Assembly (NCBI GenBank): GCA_026184775.1
Contig: JANCYW010000004.1
Span: 434,001-498,000 of the forward strand
Direction of reading: 5' to 3'
Source of the DNA: Cyanidium caldarium
Taxonomy: Eukaryota; Rhodophyta; Bangiophyceae; Cyanidiales; Cyanidiaceae
DNA: 64,000 nucleotides
A program made the position numbers and the translations under genes. The notes below the pieces were generated by a model. The model had not been told where the DNA came from and did not search any database. It was given only the letters and a program-made list of their open reading frames with translations. Below, piece after piece: positions 35,028-44,396 of this stretch (positions are counted from its first letter, which is position 1; the number at the start of each line of letters is the position of its first letter).

Positions 35028-36875
35028 ATGTTGTTCAGAGCTTTCCCCCCTGGCCGATGGCTGGGTGGGGCGATCCGGGAGGCCGTCGCGAGGGCCACGT
35101 CGTGCCGGGGGAGCGCTGGCGGCGCGCACCAGCATCGTTGCCGGCATCGGGGTGAGGCGACACGGTCCGGAACGCCATGGATGGACGACGGGCTGACGTT
35201 GGCGGACTTTTTGGCGGTGCACGGCGACTCGGCGGTCGCCTCGCCATCGTCCACCACGGCGGCGATCGATCGCCGCCTGCTGTTGACGCGACAGCGACAA
35301 CGACGGCGGCCGACGCTGGGCGCATCGTCCGATGTGGTGCAGGCGTTGCAGGCTGAGACGTCGCCTGAATCGGTCGAGGCGATACCGCCGCGGCCGGCGC
35401 GGGTGCACGTGGAGACGTACGGCTGTGCTATGAACGTGCACGACTCGCAGATCGTGGCCTCGCTGCTGCAAGCGCACCCGCTGTGGTTTCAAGTGCAACC
35501 GCGGCCTCGTGGCGATGGGAGCGGTGGCGAGCGAGTGGTCGACGACGTCGACGCCGCCGACGTGGTGCTGCTGAACACCTGCGCCATCCGCGAAAAGGCC
35601 GAGACGCGCGTACTGCAGCGGCTGCGGTACTTGCGCGCCATGGACCGCAAACACCGACCGGCAGCCGCTCGGCGCACCATCGGCGTGCTCGGATGCATGG
35701 CTGAGCGCCTCAAGACGCGCTTGCTGGAGGGACAACCGTCGCAGCGGCTGGTGGATCTGGTGGTCGGCCCGGACGCGTATCGTGAGCTGCCGCTGTTGTT
35801 GCGCGGGCTGCTGGCGGCGCGCCATCCGGGCAGCTACGCCTACAACGTTCAGCTGTCGGTGGAGGAGACGTACGCCGATGTGCCTCCGTGGCGCGGCGGC
35901 AACGGCGTGTCGGCGTATGTGAGCATCACGCGCGGCTGCGACAACCACTGCGCGTTCTGTGTGGTGCCGCAGACGCGCGGCATCGAGCGCTCCATGGATC
36001 CGGCCGCGGTGGTGGAGCAGGTGCAGCGGCTGGGCGACACCGGCCACAAAGAGGTGGTGCTGCTGGGGCAGAACGTGAACAGTTATCGATACGTGCGCCC
36101 GGGCGCCGACGCCGCCACCAGGTGCACGTTTGCGCAGCTGCTGGATGCGGTGTGCGCGGCGGCCGCCCCCTACTCCATGCGGGTGCGTTTCACCTCGCCG
36201 CACCCGAAAGACTTTTCGGACGACGTGCTCGATGTGTACGCACGGCACGACCGTCGCATCCTCTGTCGCCAGCTGCACGTGCCGCTGCAGTCGGGCAGCA
36301 CCGCGGTGCTGCAGCGCATGCGGCGCGGCTACACCCGCGACGACTACCTGGCGCTCATCGAACGCATTCGGCAGCGGGTGGGAGAGGAGGTGGCGCTCAG
36401 CACCGACGTGATCGTCGGCTTTTGTGGCGAGACCGAACACGAGCACCGCGACACGCTCTCGCTGATGGAGCGCGTCGGCTTCGATCAGGCGTTCACATTC
36501 GCGTACAGCGAGCGCGAACGCACCATCGCCGCGCGCACCATGCCCGACGATGTGCCGCCGGCTACCAAGTCGCGGCGCCTGCGGGAACTGATCGACACCT
36601 GCCAACGGTTGGCGGGCAGGCGCGCTGCTCGCGCCATCGGCCAAGTGCACCGCGTGCTGGTGGACGAGGCGCTGCCAGGAGAGGATGCCGGTGAGGGCGC
36701 TGCAACGCGCCTCACCGGCCGCACCGAGGGCAACAAGCGGGTGCTGTTCACAGCCGATGCAGCGCGCCTCGACGGTCATACCCCTGTGCAGGCCGGCGCC
36801 TACGTGGATGTGCTGGTGCATCGGGCCACCGCCTCACGCCTGTACGGCACGGCGGTGTCGCTCGCCGAGCCCTAA
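35028..36875 (+). CDS. CDK5RAP1: tRNA methylthiotransferase, MiaB/CDK5RAP1 type
   Basis: A radical-SAM enzyme that adds the 2-methylthio group to i6A37 of organellar tRNAs. The 615-residue protein has the N-terminal UPF0004 domain with three cluster Cys (VETYGCAMNVHDSQ near 131, NTCAIREKA, GVLGCMAERL), the radical-SAM motif RGCDNHCAFCVVPQTRG near residue 304, LGQNVNSY, and LHVPLQSGSTAVLQRMRRGY with VDVIVGF-type STDVIVGFCGETE. A C-terminal TRAM domain ends in an LYGTAVS stretch. The first about 60 residues are Arg/Ala rich without acidic residues (MLFRAFPPGRWLGGAIREAV) and look like a mitochondrial or plastid leader, which supports the ATG at 35028. Confidence 0.93.
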   Translation: MLFRAFPPGRWLGGAIREAVARATSCRGSAGGAHQHRCRHRGEATRSGTPWMDDGLTLADFLAVHGDSAVASPSSTTAAIDRRLLLTRQRQRRRPTLGASSDVVQALQAETSPESVEAIPPRPARVHVETYGCAMNVHDSQIVASLLQAHPLWFQVQPRPRGDGSGGERVVDDVDAADVVLLNTCAIREKAETRVLQRLRYLRAMDRKHRPAAARRTIGVLGCMAERLKTRLLEGQPSQRLVDLVVGPDAYRELPLLLRGLLAARHPGSYAYNVQLSVEETYADVPPWRGGNGVSAYVSITRGCDNHCAFCVVPQTRGIERSMDPAAVVEQVQRLGDTGHKEVVLLGQNVNSYRYVRPGADAATRCTFAQLLDAVCAAAAPYSMRVRFTSPHPKDFSDDVLDVYARHDRRILCRQLHVPLQSGSTAVLQRMRRGYTRDDYLALIERIRQRVGEEVALSTDVIVGFCGETEHEHRDTLSLMERVGFDQAFTFAYSERERTIAARTMPDDVPPATKSRRLRELIDTCQRLAGRRAARAIGQVHRVLVDEALPGEDAGEGAATRLTGRTEGNKRVLFTADAARLDGHTPVQAGAYVDVLVHRATASRLYGTAVSLAEP

Positions 36876-37068
36876 CCCCCAAAGTGGTCAAGCGGGTACG
36901 CAACTTGCTGCTCTCCGTGCACTCCCTCCCTCCCCAGACTTGTCGTCCCTTCGACCGCCATGCACTTGTGTGCGCTTCGCGCGTTCTCGCGGCCCGTCGC
37001 GGTTTCCGTCGCGCCGAACGGCAAAAGGGCCCGCGCGCTGTTGCTGTTGTTCTGCCCACTCCCAAGAC

Positions 37069-37091
37069 GGTCGGTCGGTCGGTCGGTCGGT
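37069..37091. repeat. GGTC tetranucleotide repeat
   Basis: Five and three-quarter perfect GGTC units lie about 70 bp upstream of the COP1 start codon. No known element is matched. Confidence 0.9.
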
Positions 37092-37158
37092 GATCCTCAC
37101 GGGGCACCCGGGCGCCTGAGGGTATGCTTGAGCAGTCTCACGGTGAGCGGCGAGCAGC

Positions 37159-39636
37159 ATGGGCAGCAAGCGTCAGAGAGCGGGAGGCGGCAAGGCGGCA
37201 GAGCGCCCGGCCGGTCGAGCTGCCGAGGGAAGCACCAGCAACCTGGGCGCTGCGGATTCCGAAGGGTCCCGGCGGCAATCGGTGCGCGCAGCGGTAGGGA
37301 CGTCACCGCGTACGCCGACGTCGGCGTCGGCGGCTCCGGTTCGGACGGGGGGTGGAGTGGGAGCGGCGGCAACGGCTGCCGCCGCCGGTGTTGCCGAGGA
37401 GGTGGCGGGTGAGCGACCTTTGTGCCCGTCGGGCGCCGACGTGACCGAGTTACTCGACGACGATACGCTGCGCTGTCCGATATGCATATGCTTGTTTCGG
37501 GCGCCGTCGGTGACGCGCTGTGGACACTCGTTCTGTTATGAGTGTATCGCACGGCACCTGCACACCAAGAAGAGCTGTCCCATCTGCGGCTCGTTTGTAT
37601 CGCTGGAGCAGTTGGCGTCCAATTTCGTGTTGGAAAAGGCCGTGCGTATCGCCGAAGCGGCGCGACAGAGTTTGGCGGCGGCCACGACGGCGGGGACGGC
37701 ATCGGCTGCCGCCGCGGACTCGGCGGCGGGCACGCCGATGGACGCGTCGAGCAGCGCGCCGGCCCGGCCGCGCCCGGTGCCGCGCGCTGACCGCGCCCGC
37801 ATCGATCAGACCATCGCGCGGACCGAGGCGACGCTGCTGCTCGGTGCAGATGCGGCGGGTAGCACCGACCCGGAGTCGGAGAGCAAGGCGGAGGCGGCGG
37901 CGGCGCTGGCCGGCTTGATGGGCGCGCCGATGAACCACAGCGCGGCGCGCGCCGAACCGCGGGAAGCCGGTCGATCCGAGGTTGTATCTGCGGCCGCGGG
38001 CTTGTCACCTGTCGGCGGTGTGGCCGCGTTGGCGAGTCGCCTATCGGCGCCGCAGATCGATCGCATGGTGCGGGCGCTGCTGGAGCAGAAGCGCCAGCTG
38101 GAGTCGCGCCAACAACAGCAGGTCGATGTGGACGCGCTGCGCGCCTTTCTGGAGCACGCCGTGCAGGAAAAGCGCGACCGCATCCGCGAACTGCAACGGC
38201 AACTGCGTCTGATGGAACACGACCTGGGACGTCTGCCGGCGGCGTTCGGTGCGCCAGACGGCCACCCGCCGCACCGCGGCCAGGCCGGTGCCGACGATGC
38301 CGAGCAGCGACGGCGGTGCCAGCGCATCCGGGAGGTGTCGGACGAGCTGGAGCGGCGGTACTTGACGCTGCGGGATACATCACGGGGAGCAGATGCCTCC
38401 ACGACGCCATCCGGAGCGCACGACCCCCGAGACAATCTCGAAGACAAGGCCGGCGCCACCAATCCCCCGACGTCTTCCTCGCCGCTCACCCTGCCGCCGG
38501 TCATCGCCGGTGCCGCCGACGACTCCGAGTCGCTGCGCGCCTTCGCCGAGGAGCTCAGCAGCGTGGCGCGCTATTCGCGCTTCCGCACGCTGGCCACCGT
38601 GCGGTACGGCGATCCGTTCCACGGCAGCAACATCGTGTCCAGCATCGAGTTCGACCGCACCGCCGACCTGGTGGCCATGGCCGGCGTGATGCGCAAAATC
38701 AAGATATTCGAGTACGCCGCACTCGTCACCGCCCCGGTGGAGGTGCACTACCCGGTGCGCGAGATCTCCACCCGCGCCAAAATCTCCTGCCTCAGCTGGA
38801 GCCCGGACGCGCACAACCACCTGGTGGCCAGCGATTACGACGGCGTGGTGACGCTGTGGGACGCCGGCACCAGTCAGGCGGTGCGCGAATTCGAAGAGCA
38901 CGAACGGCGCGTCTGGTCGGTGGACTACTGCCCGGCGATGCCGACGCGCATCCTCTCCGGCAGCGACGACGGCAAAGTGAAGCTGTGGTCGACGCAGCAG
39001 GCCAATTCGGTCATGACGCTGCACACGCCCGCCAACGTGTGCAGCGTGCAGTTTAGCCCGGATCGCAGCGGGCACTACTTTGTGTTCGGGTCGGCCGACC
39101 ACCTCGGGTACTACTACGACCTGCGCAACACGCGACGGCCGCTGTGCGTGCTACAGGGTCATGCCAAGGCGATCTCGTACGCCAAGTTTATGGACGGCGG
39201 GCAGCGAGTGATCACCGCGTCCACCGACTCGACGCTGCGGCTGTGGCAGGTGCGCGCGCCGGGCGCGGCGCAGGTGGAGCGGGTGTATCGCGGGCACGGA
39301 AACGACAAGAATTTCGTCGGGCTGGCGGTCACGCCCGATCGCATCGCCTGCGGCAGCGAGAGCAACACCGTGTACGGGTATCATCGCAGTCTCGGTCGTC
39401 CGCTGGTGTCTTACCGGTTCGCTGCGCACGCCGACGGGCCGATGGCGGGCGCGTTGAGCCCCGAGACCGCCTCGCCGTCGCCGTCGAGCGCCGTCGGCAG
39501 CGGCGGTGACGCGCGCACTGCCGCCGCCGCCGCCGACTTGCCGCATTTCGTGTCGTCGGTGGCGTGGCGCGGCGACTCGACGGTGCTGCTGGCGGCCAAC
39601 TCGGAGGGTGTTGTCAAGGTGCTCGAGCTGGTGTAG
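37159..39636 (+). CDS. COP1: COP1-type E3 ubiquitin ligase (RING, coiled coil, WD40)
   Basis: COP1 ubiquitinates light-response factors in plants, usually with SPA proteins and CUL4-DDB1. The 825-residue product has the complete order. A C3HC4 RING spans about residues 104-145 (CPICICLFRAPSVTRCGHSF then CIARHLHTKKSCPICGSF). A coiled coil lies at about 300-360 (LLEQKRQLESRQQQQVDVDA then EKRDRIRELQRQLRLMEHD). WD40 blades run from about 467 to the end, with STRAKISCLSWSPDAHNHL, ASDYDGVVTLWDAGTSQ, VWSVDYCPAMPTRILSGSDD and FGSADHLGYYYDLRN, all highly COP1-like. Ala/Ser-rich linkers are longer than in plants, and an insertion splits the last blades. The start is the ATG at 37159, 283 bp after the MiaB gene. 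Confidence 0.93.
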   Translation: MGSKRQRAGGGKAAERPAGRAAEGSTSNLGAADSEGSRRQSVRAAVGTSPRTPTSASAAPVRTGGGVGAAATAAAAGVAEEVAGERPLCPSGADVTELLDDDTLRCPICICLFRAPSVTRCGHSFCYECIARHLHTKKSCPICGSFVSLEQLASNFVLEKAVRIAEAARQSLAAATTAGTASAAAADSAAGTPMDASSSAPARPRPVPRADRARIDQTIARTEATLLLGADAAGSTDPESESKAEAAAALAGLMGAPMNHSAARAEPREAGRSEVVSAAAGLSPVGGVAALASRLSAPQIDRMVRALLEQKRQLESRQQQQVDVDALRAFLEHAVQEKRDRIRELQRQLRLMEHDLGRLPAAFGAPDGHPPHRGQAGADDAEQRRRCQRIREVSDELERRYLTLRDTSRGADASTTPSGAHDPRDNLEDKAGATNPPTSSSPLTLPPVIAGAADDSESLRAFAEELSSVARYSRFRTLATVRYGDPFHGSNIVSSIEFDRTADLVAMAGVMRKIKIFEYAALVTAPVEVHYPVREISTRAKISCLSWSPDAHNHLVASDYDGVVTLWDAGTSQAVREFEEHERRVWSVDYCPAMPTRILSGSDDGKVKLWSTQQANSVMTLHTPANVCSVQFSPDRSGHYFVFGSADHLGYYYDLRNTRRPLCVLQGHAKAISYAKFMDGGQRVITASTDSTLRLWQVRAPGAAQVERVYRGHGNDKNFVGLAVTPDRIACGSESNTVYGYHRSLGRPLVSYRFAAHADGPMAGALSPETASPSPSSAVGSGGDARTAAAAADLPHFVSSVAWRGDSTVLLAANSEGVVKVLELV

Positions 39637-39841
39637 AGGCGAGTGTTTGGACGGGCGCTACGGCAGACGCGCCTCCGGTCTCGATCGTCACTCCGTCACC
39701 GATTTCACGTCACCATCCGTGGGGGCATTTAGATTCAGTAGCGGCGGCGGTAGCAGCAGCAGCATTCATCCAAACGTATACGGCACCGACAGACGCCTCC
39801 ATATCGTATCGACACGTGCATTCCGCTCGTCTCCCTGCCTA
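39637..39841. other. Convergent intergenic region, COP1 / sigma factor
   Basis: About 205 bp between two stop codons. A GGC/AGC-type triplet-rich patch lies near 39,740-39,770. No gene or RNA was recognised. Confidence 0.4.
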
Positions 39842-41968
39842 TCACGCGTCTGGCGCGTAGCCTTGCAGCAGGATGCCGCGCGATGGGTGCCGCAGCTTGC
39901 GCATCGCCTTGAATTCGATCTGCCGGATGCGCTCGCGCGTCACCGAGAACAACTGCCCGATCTCCTCCAACGTCCAGGCGCGCCCATCCACAAAGCCGTA
40001 CCGCAGGCGGATCACGTCGCGCTCGCGCTTGGTCAGGGTGCTGAGCACTCTGGCCACATCGCGGCGCAACGAGTCTTTCTGGAGCGCCTCGTCCGGGCTG
40101 AGCGACGTGGCCGGCAGCATATCGCCCAGTCGGTGGTCGTCGTCGTGCTGCCCGACTGGCGTCTCCAGGCTGACCACGGCGCGCGCGCTGCGCATTAGAA
40201 AACGGTACTTGGTCAGGTCGATGCGGGCGCGCGCACACAGCTCTTCTTCGGTGGGACGGCGGCCGAGCTCCTCCAGCAGCGCCCGCGCGTGCCGCTTGAT
40301 GGCCGCCAGGCTGTCGTTCACGTGCACCGGCAACCGAATGGAACGCGAATGGTCGGCGATGAAACGCGTCATGGCCTGTCGGATCCACCACGTGGCGTAG
40401 GTGGAGAACTTGAAACCGCGATCGGCGTTGAACTTCTCCACACCGCGCATCAGGCCGACGGCGCCCTCTTGAATGAGGTCCTGGAAGGCCACACCGCTGC
40501 GCACGAAGCGCTTGGCGATGGACACCACCAGGCGCATGTTGGTCGATACCATGCGCTCCTTGGCCCAGCGGCCGGCGCGCATGTCGCGTTTCATCCGGAC
40601 GACATCGCCCTGGTATCCGCAAGCATCGGCCAATTCGGCATCGGTGGGCGCGCGGCCGAGGCCGCCGGTGAGCGCTTTCTTGGTGCGCTCGATGGTGAGC
40701 CATTTGGACACCCGCCGCGACAATGCCACCTCCTCCTCGGTGGTGAGCAAGTCCACGCGCCCGATTTCTCGCATAAACTGAACGATCGAGTCGTCGCGGT
40801 TGGTGCGCGCTCGCCGCTCGAGCAGGTGTCGCACCCCGCTCTCACTGCTCGCCAGGCCGAGCATCTCCTGCTGCTCCTCTTCCTCGTCGACCACTGCCGT
40901 CACCTCCTCCTCCTCCTCTGGCTCCTCGCCGGCCTTCATCGCCGTCTCCTCGTCGCTGTCAAGGTCGGGCGCTGCCGTGCCGTCTAACAGCGGCCGTAAC
41001 GTGTTCGCCTCGTCGTCTGCCAGCGGCAGATCGAAGAGGTCGATGTCGTCGAGCGCATCCAGTGCTTTGGTCTTGGAGCGCCGCCGCCGGGCCCAGCGCC
41101 GCCGTCGCTTGGTGGCCACGCCGGCCGGCATCGTTACGTTGGCGCCGCTCTCGTCGCCAAAGCTGGCGGCGATCTCCGCTTCGGAGAGAGTGCGCAGGGA
41201 GCGCGGCGCTTGCTCGGTGCGGCGTCCGCGCGGCGGTGCGTCCACCAGCGCCATGTTCAAGATTTGCATCGCCCTCCCAGACGCACGCGGCGTGTCGCCC
41301 ACGGTGTCGTCCCCTTCGGGCGCCTCCACGGTGGCCACGTCGCCCTCAGTGTCTCGGTAGCTGCGCTCGAGACCCTCCACATAGGAGCTGAGCGAGCCGG
41401 GAAAGGCGATGCGGAACGCGCGATGGTCCCGCAGCGCGTAGGCGGCGCCGCGTTCGGCACCTCGCGCCAACACCCCGAGGTCGATGTTTGCCGCCGCCAA
41501 CAACTCATCGGCGTACGCTTCCAGGCTGCGCACGTCCAGGGTGGACAGCAGGCGCAGCCGTCGGAACGCGCTCGGCGACGGCGACGGACGGTGCGGCGGC
41601 GCAACCGTCTTTGCGGCCGTCGCACCGGAAGCCTCCCCCAGTGTCACGCCCGACGCCATGCGCTCCAGTTTGGCCACGTCGGCGGCATTGCAGTTCTCGG
41701 TGTGCACGCCGACACGCCGCGGCCCGGTGGCCACCATGCGCACCCCGAGTCGTCTCGTTGACCACTCCGCGTTCGTTCCCCCTCGGGTAACCGCAGACGT
41801 TGCGGCTTCCGTAATCGATGTGTGCCCGTACTGACGCCGACGCCCACCCCAAAAGGCGGAGCGCGCGGGCCCTAGCACCGCACCTCCGCCCCGGGCGCCA
41901 GCAACACGGTCGGGGCAACCGTTGTTTCTCTCGCACCCGTTTTGAAACGCATCACCTACTGAGGCCAT
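39842..41968 (-). CDS. SIG: Plastid RNA polymerase sigma-70 factor
   Basis: A nucleus-encoded sigma factor that directs the plastid-encoded bacterial-type polymerase to its promoters. From the ATG at 41968 the protein is 708 residues. Sigma regions are in the last about 300: region 1.2 (FMREIGRVDLLTTEEEVALS), region 2 (NMRLVVSIAKRFVRSGVAFQ, DLIQEGAVGLMRGVEKF, and FSTYATWWIRQAMTRFI), region 3 (RARALLEELGRRPTEEELC) and region 4 (LTKRERDVIRLRYGFVDG, then a helix-turn-helix TLEEIGQLFSVTRERIRQIE). The long N-terminal part is Ala/Arg rich with acidic blocks (EEPEEEEEVTAVVDEEEEQQ). The leader has Phe near residue 8 (MASVGDAF). ATG codons further upstream, such as 42241, could extend the leader. Region 4 ends close to the stop. 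Confidence 0.93.
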   Translation of the reverse strand: MASVGDAFQNGCERNNGCPDRVAGARGGGAVLGPARSAFWGGRRRQYGHTSITEAATSAVTRGGTNAEWSTRRLGVRMVATGPRRVGVHTENCNAADVAKLERMASGVTLGEASGATAAKTVAPPHRPSPSPSAFRRLRLLSTLDVRSLEAYADELLAAANIDLGVLARGAERGAAYALRDHRAFRIAFPGSLSSYVEGLERSYRDTEGDVATVEAPEGDDTVGDTPRASGRAMQILNMALVDAPPRGRRTEQAPRSLRTLSEAEIAASFGDESGANVTMPAGVATKRRRRWARRRRSKTKALDALDDIDLFDLPLADDEANTLRPLLDGTAAPDLDSDEETAMKAGEEPEEEEEVTAVVDEEEEQQEMLGLASSESGVRHLLERRARTNRDDSIVQFMREIGRVDLLTTEEEVALSRRVSKWLTIERTKKALTGGLGRAPTDAELADACGYQGDVVRMKRDMRAGRWAKERMVSTNMRLVVSIAKRFVRSGVAFQDLIQEGAVGLMRGVEKFNADRGFKFSTYATWWIRQAMTRFIADHSRSIRLPVHVNDSLAAIKRHARALLEELGRRPTEEELCARARIDLTKYRFLMRSARAVVSLETPVGQHDDDHRLGDMLPATSLSPDEALQKDSLRRDVARVLSTLTKRERDVIRLRYGFVDGRAWTLEEIGQLFSVTRERIRQIEFKAMRKLRHPSRGILLQGYAPDA

Positions 41969-42755
41969 ACGTGAGCTAGCCCATGGCTGCCCACAGAACG
42001 CCCAGGCATGCGCCTTCGATAGCGAGTGCTCGCACCACCGGCCGCGCCGGTCCGCCGCCGCCGGCGGCGGCGTTTTCACCCCCGGCCGACCCTCTCTCAC
42101 GCCTCCCACAGCCGGCAAACGCCAGGAAATAGCACCCGCCTCCCCTCTCATCTCTGCCACCAACGGTCGCCGCCGCTGCATTGCCGTCGACGCCACCACG
42201 ACGTACGCCACACCGTCGCCGCCGCCGACGAGCCGTTGCATCCTGCACTCCCGCTCTGAACCCACTGCCAGCCCACTTGTTCGCGCCACGTGCACCCCAC
42301 CTGTTGGCCGAGGTACACCACTCGTCGCCCGCGTTCTTCGATACGCCCCACCGTGAATGGCCGCCGCCGCAGTCACCTCAACATCCACACCCACACACGC
42401 ACGCCGCGTCGCCCGCCGCCCGCGCCTCTCCGTGCCCGCGCTGCGACCGGCCGGCGTGCCGTTCGGAGCGCGGGCCCGAAAACGCCGCCGAATGCGTCAC
42501 GTTCGCGGATATTTTGTCACAGCACCAGGAGGCACCCGCCCCGAAGGGAGGACCGGGGGCGCGGCCGTCACGTCTGGGGCGCACGGGTGACCGTGTCAGC
42601 CGGCAGCCGGAATGGGTGCAGCTGGAAAAGTCATACAGCCACCTGATGGGCAGTGCGAGGAACGTTGGCGCTCTTGCCTGTAGTGATTTATAGCGTCAGC
42701 GGGCCTCGGCGTCCGGGAATACTTGCGCTCGCAGCGCGTGAGATCGCGGGCGGGC
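41969..42755. other. Divergent intergenic region, sigma factor / Pus3
   Basis: The largest gap apart from the TnpB-like region, about 787 bp if the sigma gene starts at 41968. The sigma frame stays open to beyond 42,390, and the part up to an ATG at 42241 might be coding. The rest is Cys/Pro/His-coding noise in all frames. No RNA gene or repeat was recognised. Confidence 0.45.
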
Positions 42756-44306
42756 ATGCACGGTCTCCGCGGAATGCAAACGGCCGTTACTGCCATGACC
42801 GGCCATTTGGCGCGCATGACGCGACCGGAGTTGGAGGCTTACGCTGCAGAGTTGGAGCGACGGCTGGGTGGTGTCGCTGTGGCGCCTCGCGGGGCGCCTC
42901 TGCGGCGACAGCGGCCGCCGCAGCGGGAGATCGACTTTCGCCAGTACGGTGTGCGCCAGATCGCCCTCAAGCTGTCCTACGAGGGGTGGGCCTTTACGTC
43001 GGGATTTGCTGCGCAACCGGGCGACTTTGCATGGCGCACGTCGCCCCATCGCGAGCCACGTTTCCCGTCCGTGGAGAGCGCCCTCTTTTTCGCGCTGGAG
43101 CGCGTTCGGCTGGTGCCGCCGCTGGAGCAGGCGCTGGAGCCGCCGCCGCCGCCGCCGTCGTCGTCGTCGTCCGAATCGGCGTTGGCGGTGTCGCCGAATC
43201 GTGCCTTTTCGGCAGAAAAGTACGGTGAGGCTTGGGCGCACCGCGGTTGGCGGTATTCGCGCGGCGGTCGTACCGACAAAGGCGTCAGCGCCCTGGGCCA
43301 GGTGGTGTCGTTACAAGTGCGCGCTCGCGATGCCGACGATTCCACCACCGGCGACTATGACTACGCGCTACTACTGAACAAGGTGCTGCCGGAGTCGGTG
43401 CGCATTTACGCTTGGGCGCCGGTGCCCACCGACTTTTCCGCGCGATTTTCGGCCTGCTCGCGCGAGTACCGCTATGCGGTGCCGGCGGTGTTTCCGGCGA
43501 CGGCCGTGGAGCGCATGCAGGAGGCGGCGGCGTGTATGGTTGGGCGACACGACTTTGTCAACTTTTGCAAGTACGACGCGGAGAACACCCGCGGCAACAC
43601 CGAGCGGGTGGTGCTGGCGTGCCGCGTGGAACCGCACGGCGCAGCGGCGACCTGGCCCCGCGGCCTGCTCAGCATCACCGTCGAGGCGCAGGCGTTCCTA
43701 TATCATCAGGTGCGCTGCATGGTGGCGGTGCTGCTGGAGGTGGGACGCGGCACCGAGACGGTGGACACGGTGCGGCAGCTGTTGAACGCGGACCCGCACG
43801 CCGCCGCCGTAGACCGCAAGCCGCAGTACGCCTGGGCGCCGGAGACGCCGCTGGTGCTCTGGGATGTACGTTACGGCGAGCGCGAACCGCCATGGAGGCT
43901 GCACGCCAACGCGTCGTCCGAGACGGAGTCGTCGCGGCGATCGGTTCGGGCGCTGCGCGAATCGACGGCGCAGCAGTGGTACGCGCATGCCTGTCGGACG
44001 GCGCATAGTGCGGCGCTGCTGGAGCGTGCCCTGCAGGCGACACGCGCGCCCACCGAGGCCGATGCTCAGACACTCGGCATCCAGCTGCACGATTACTTTC
44101 CGTGCATGGTGCCGCAATCGCGACACACCCCGCTGATGCAACGCAGTGTCACCGGGCTGAACAGGCAGGAGCGACAGCGCAAAGCGCAGCGGCTGCTACA
44201 AACAGCACCGCGCTCGGCAGGGAACGGGCTGGCCACAGCGACCGCCTCTCCAGCCGAACGCCGATCGTCGTCGTCGTCGTCGTCACTGCCGCATACGGGT
44301 GCATGA
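42756..44306 (+). CDS. PUS3: tRNA pseudouridine synthase, Pus3/DEG1 type
   Basis: Converts U38/U39 of tRNA anticodon stems to pseudouridine. The 516-residue product belongs to the TruA family. It has the catalytic Asp in YSRGGRTDKGVSALGQVV near residue 172, ACSREYRYAVP, HDFVNFCKYD (the Pus3-type variant of HDFRNFCKxD) and AFLYHQVRCMVAVLLEVG. An N-terminal coil (RPELEAYAAELERRLGG) matches Pus3 proteins of eukaryotes rather than bacterial TruA. Between the first beta strand and the catalytic loop is an insertion with Pro and Ser runs (PPPPPPSSSSSES). The C-terminal tail ends in a Ser run. ATG at 42756 is the first in frame; Met at 42795 is equally plausible. Confidence 0.9.
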   Translation: MHGLRGMQTAVTAMTGHLARMTRPELEAYAAELERRLGGVAVAPRGAPLRRQRPPQREIDFRQYGVRQIALKLSYEGWAFTSGFAAQPGDFAWRTSPHREPRFPSVESALFFALERVRLVPPLEQALEPPPPPPSSSSSESALAVSPNRAFSAEKYGEAWAHRGWRYSRGGRTDKGVSALGQVVSLQVRARDADDSTTGDYDYALLLNKVLPESVRIYAWAPVPTDFSARFSACSREYRYAVPAVFPATAVERMQEAAACMVGRHDFVNFCKYDAENTRGNTERVVLACRVEPHGAAATWPRGLLSITVEAQAFLYHQVRCMVAVLLEVGRGTETVDTVRQLLNADPHAAAVDRKPQYAWAPETPLVLWDVRYGEREPPWRLHANASSETESSRRSVRALRESTAQQWYAHACRTAHSAALLERALQATRAPTEADAQTLGIQLHDYFPCMVPQSRHTPLMQRSVTGLNRQERQRKAQRLLQTAPRSAGNGLATATASPAERRSSSSSSSLPHTGA

Positions 44307-44396
44307 GGGCGGCAGCGGCAGGTTTTGCCGAGGAGACGAACGTAACGGATACAATTTACCTGTGGACGCAACGCATGCGTCTCGGAGCGCTCCACG

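Noticed and set aside
34739-35257. An extended N-terminus of the SDR protein.
   Set aside because: It reads through a dinucleotide repeat as Cys-Val runs and overlaps the MiaB-type gene on the other strand.
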